NCBI RefSeq assembly: GCF_000611645.1
Contig: NW_014012104.1
Coordinates: forward strand, 2,806 to 14,147
DNA length: 11,342 nucleotides
From: Monoraphidium neglectum
Lineage: Eukaryota > Chlorophyta > Chlorophyceae > Sphaeropleales > Selenastraceae
Reading direction: 5' to 3'
In this document: piece by piece, positions 9,005-11,342 of the stretch
How the letters are laid out: each line of letters opens with the position of its first letter
Position numbering within the stretch: the first letter of the stretch is position 1
Notes under the pieces: generated by a model
Databases searched by the model: none
Told to the model about the DNA's origin: nothing
Seen by the model: only the letters and a program-made list of their open reading frames with translations
Made by a program: the position numbers and the translations under genes

Positions 9005-9536
9005 CTCGCCCTGGGATCACGCCTGAGCAGCCCAGGACCTATGTGACGCGATGATCACTGACGATCCACGCCTTTTTAACGGCGTCACGATGCCTTCAAA
9101 CGACCCTCCTCAATGTGTGTAGATGCTTGCGCCTATGCTGACACTGGTGTTTAGAACGGAACACAGCGATTGAGTGCGTGATACCGATGTCTGGAATTGA
9201 TCGTGGCATGAGTCAACGAGCGTCCCTGAGGAACCCTGGTGATCTGCTGATCACTCTGCCGCCGGCGCCAGCTCGAGCTCAGCTGCCTGGTCGCTGATGC
9301 CCTACGCCGCCGTTCCGCGTTTGTACCCTGCACCCATTTAGGTGGCTTTGTATAGTCTCGATGTGACGCAATTACTGTGCACCATACGAGGCGGTATGCC
9401 GTCCGTCGATGAGTCCAGCCAGCCAGCAGACCGCCGCTGTCGACGTGCTCCTCCCCCAGCACCCAGCTCAGCACGCCGTGACCGTCTGGCAGAAGAATGT
9501 GGGCAGTGCCAGCCCCAGCATGATCTCCATGTGCTT
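9005..9536. other. Intergenic interval: phosphotransferase promoter and threonine dehydratase 3' UTR
   Basis: 532 nt between two minus-strand genes. No open frame here shows a recognisable protein. The low end carries the candidate phosphotransferase promoter (9043-9088). A short perfect inverted repeat GTGATC / GATCAC with a 4-nt loop lies at 9239-9254. No TGTAA was found on the minus strand here apart from the one overlapping the dehydratase stop codon. Confidence 0.6.
9043..9088 (-). promoter_or_regulatory. Candidate promoter of the phosphotransferase gene
   Basis: GTGACGC (9043-9049) and its exact reverse complement GCGTCAC (9082-9088) flank a TATA-like TTAAAAAG stretch read on the minus strand (9078-9071). 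The pair lies 39-84 nt upstream of the ATG at 9004. Each arm carries the TGACG core bound by bZIP factors. The spacing would allow transcription start near 9045 and a 5' UTR of about 40 nt. This is inference from position and motif only. Confidence 0.35.
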
Positions 9537-9541
9537 TTACA
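9537..9541 (-). terminator. TGTAA overlapping the threonine dehydratase stop codon
   Basis: The last codons read GTG TAA, so TGTAA coincides with the stop codon. If used as the poly(A) signal, the 3' UTR would be only some 10-20 nt. It may be coincidence; no other TGTAA was seen before the next gene's start at 9004. Confidence 0.2.
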
Positions 9542-11342
9542 CGAACAGTTTGAATATCTCCAGGTCCCGCCCGCTCAGCTCCCTGAACTGGAACTCGTCG
9601 TTCAGCGCCGCCACCGCCTCCTGCAACGCGCCCATCTCGCCCTGCGGTACGCGCAGGCCCAGCAGCGCGGTGGCGGAGCGCTGCCCTGTCTTGCGGAAGT
9701 GCAGGAGCGTGATGTCCCAGCGCGGGCTGATGGGTGTCAGCAGCTTGTGGAGCATGCCGCACAGCTCGGGGTAGTCCACCTGTTTTGAGTCATGTAGGAT
9801 GGAAGATTTTATGTGTGGGTGGGCGCGGTCCGCGAGCATGTGTGCGCACTCGCATGGGTCTCTGAAAAGCTCGGGAACATGCTTAGGGGATGCGTGCATG
9901 CTGGCATGCAAGGTGGACTGGCCCAGCTTGGGGCAGTCCGCAGAGCGGACTGGCCAGTCAATAACAGCCAACAGGCCTTGAGCCAAGGGAGGGGAAGATG
10001 ACGCTTACCTGGAAGATGACCTCATCCTGCACCTCACCCCCACCGTCCAGCACTGCAGGACCGCCGATCATGTGGCGCAGGTGCACCTGTGGGTGGGTCA
10101 GTTCCGAAGGGTGTGACACGTGAGCCCATCGGAGGGCCCGGGGCGGCGGACAACGCAGCAAAGGGGTGTGGGAGCGTGAGGGGGAGCTGCTCACGGAAGG
10201 TGCGCGGAGCAGCGCCCTGCGGTACTGCTGTGTTGACGGCATGCCCTGCAGCCAGGGGCAGCGCTGATGGCAGTCCCAGCGCGGCACGGCTACATGCGGA
10301 GGTCCCTGATCGTCGTATCCCAGCAGATACAGCCATACTAGCAAGGGGCACCCCCACCTGCGCCAGGTCCATCCCTGAGATGTCTGTTGCGTAGAATCCC
10401 TCGCGGCGGTTGATCTGAGCGAGCAGGTCTGCGCACTGCCTGCCGCCCGGCACCAAGCCCAGGCCTAGCAGCAGCCGCGCGGTGCCGCGCCGGCCCTCGT
10501 TTCCCGAAAACCTGACACCAGGATGCAAGGCCGGGGTGGGGCCTGCTGGGCGCGCAGCTGCTTCCCAGCACCTTGAAACTGACACCGCGCCTTTCACGTG
10601 CGAAACGCCTTGAACCTATGCATTACGCCTTGCCCTCCTGGCGGTCTCGGCCGAGGACACCCACACACTCGTGACCCTGCACACATCCTGGCAACGCCAA
10701 ATTCATCTCCTTTCCCACTACCGTAGCCCCCTCGTTCCGCTCCTTGTCTGCCCCTATGCAAACACACCCTGCCGACCCCCTCCCCCGTCCCCTACCTGTA
10801 CTTGAGCTCTGTGACGTCCAGTGGGTCCCCCTCGGGGCCCGTGCACATGGCCAGCAGCTCGACAATGGCGCCGTGGCGGTCAGGAATGCGCGCTGCCAGC
10901 ATGGCCTCTAGGGAGCCCACGTCAACCAGCTCTGGGGGAGGGGAAAGGGACGGAGTTGGGGGCAGGGGAGGAACAAGTTGGGGTGCGGCTGCACACTGAA
11001 AGCGCTCTGGAGGGGATGGCAGCCGCGGAGGGCAGGCAGGGTTTGACCGCGGCCTGCGCTTGGAGCAACGAGCCTAATTGCAATGTGATATTTGTCTCTC
11101 CAATCGCGTTCGCCCCAGAACCCGTTCCGAGCTCTTGAGCCTGTTTGTCAACAAGGCTGTGCAGCAGGCTCAACGCCACGTCCAAACAGACCCACCTGAC
11201 ACCAGGCGCAAGCGGTCAAAGTTCATGTTTGCGCCGCTGGTGACGGCCACGATGCGCTTCCCCTGGAGCCCGTAATGCTGCAGGAACGCCTTGACACCCG
11301 CCACCGCCACCGCACCAGCCGGCTCCAAGATGGATCGCGTCT
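9537..11342 (-). CDS. ilvA: Threonine dehydratase (biosynthetic), C-terminal 251 aa; 5' part off window
   Basis: The family's PLP enzyme deaminates threonine to 2-oxobutanoate, the first committed step of isoleucine synthesis, in the plastid in plants and algae. Exons: 11342-11196 (partial), 10931-10796, 10511-10358, 10086-10009, 9779-9537 (stop TAA). All four junctions are GT-AG with agreeing phases. The first exon holds the end of the catalytic domain: [17 protein letters not shown] and the [11 protein letters not shown] loop. The remaining exons give two tandem ACT-like regulatory subdomains. The first starts near [11 protein letters not shown] and ends near the HLRHMIGG linker; the second contains [11 protein letters not shown] and GLRVPQGE and ends EIFKLFV. 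This two-subdomain tail marks the isoleucine-inhibited biosynthetic form rather than the short catabolic form. The PLP lysine lies off the window. The first two bases (AG) may be the end of a codon or an acceptor. Nothing in the visible part is broken. Confidence 0.95.
9895..9958. repeat. Cluster of short perfect inverted repeats in the last threonine dehydratase intron
   Basis: TGCATGC-TG-GCATGCA (9895-9910) and CAGTCCGC-AGA-GCGGACTG (9934-9952), followed by the overlapping palindrome ACTGGCCAGT (9949-9958). All lie inside the 229-nt intron 10008-9780 and could fold as successive hairpins in the pre-mRNA. No family of structured RNA is recognised. Confidence 0.7.

Noticed and set aside
9151..9762. 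203-codon minus frame near the end of threonine dehydratase
   Set aside because: It is the wrong frame of the last dehydratase exon extended into the 3' flank; the correct frame ends at the 9537 stop.
2413..11342. A functional cluster linking SQOR, phosphotransferase and threonine dehydratase
   Set aside because: Same-strand order alone is not evidence in a eukaryotic genome. Each gene has its own flanking gap, and no common pathway or shared promoter is seen.

Overview
This window reads as nuclear DNA of a eukaryotic green alga (a chlorophyte; genus not determinable). The support is: genes broken by many short introns (173-405 nt) with GT-AG borders and GTGCG/GTGAG/GTAAG-type donors, GC-rich coding exons, more mixed intergenic sequence, and TGTAA tracts (the chlorophyte poly(A) signal) downstream of two stop codons. 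There are no Shine-Dalgarno-led operons, tRNAs, CRISPR arrays or transposons. All four genes lie head-to-tail on the minus strand, so transcription runs from high to low coordinates.

Layout from low to high coordinates. (1) 1-621: 5' part of a divergent PAP2 / DUF212 membrane protein gene, with two exons visible and the 3' part off the window. (2) 622-2412: a long gene-free interval that must hold the 3' UTR of the next gene and the promoter/5' UTR of the DUF212 gene. (3) 2413-5716: a complete eight-exon gene for a mitochondrial-type sulfide:quinone oxidoreductase, reconstructed as 440 aa. (4) 5717-6648: intergenic. (5) 6649-9004: a complete six-exon gene for a CDP-alcohol phosphotransferase (ethanolamine/choline phosphotransferase), reconstructed as 395 aa. 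(6) 9005-9536: intergenic, with a candidate promoter. (7) 9537-11342: the last five exons (251 aa) of a biosynthetic threonine dehydratase, covering the end of the catalytic domain and both ACT-like regulatory subdomains; the 5' part is off the window.

Exon borders were set by hand. I matched the reading frame across each junction to family sequence order and required GT-AG borders and phase agreement; the exon lengths sum to whole codons in both complete genes. The genes do not form an evident pathway: sulfide oxidation into the quinone pool, the last step of phosphatidylethanolamine/choline synthesis, the first step of isoleucine synthesis, and an uncharacterised PAP2-like membrane protein. 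This looks like ordinary algal gene order rather than a functional cluster. I did not find a convincing new system. The more notable points are the mitochondrial-type SQOR in a green alga, a 68-bp alternating purine-pyrimidine repeat that replaces the polypyrimidine tract of a splice acceptor, and several perfect inverted repeats near gene starts.
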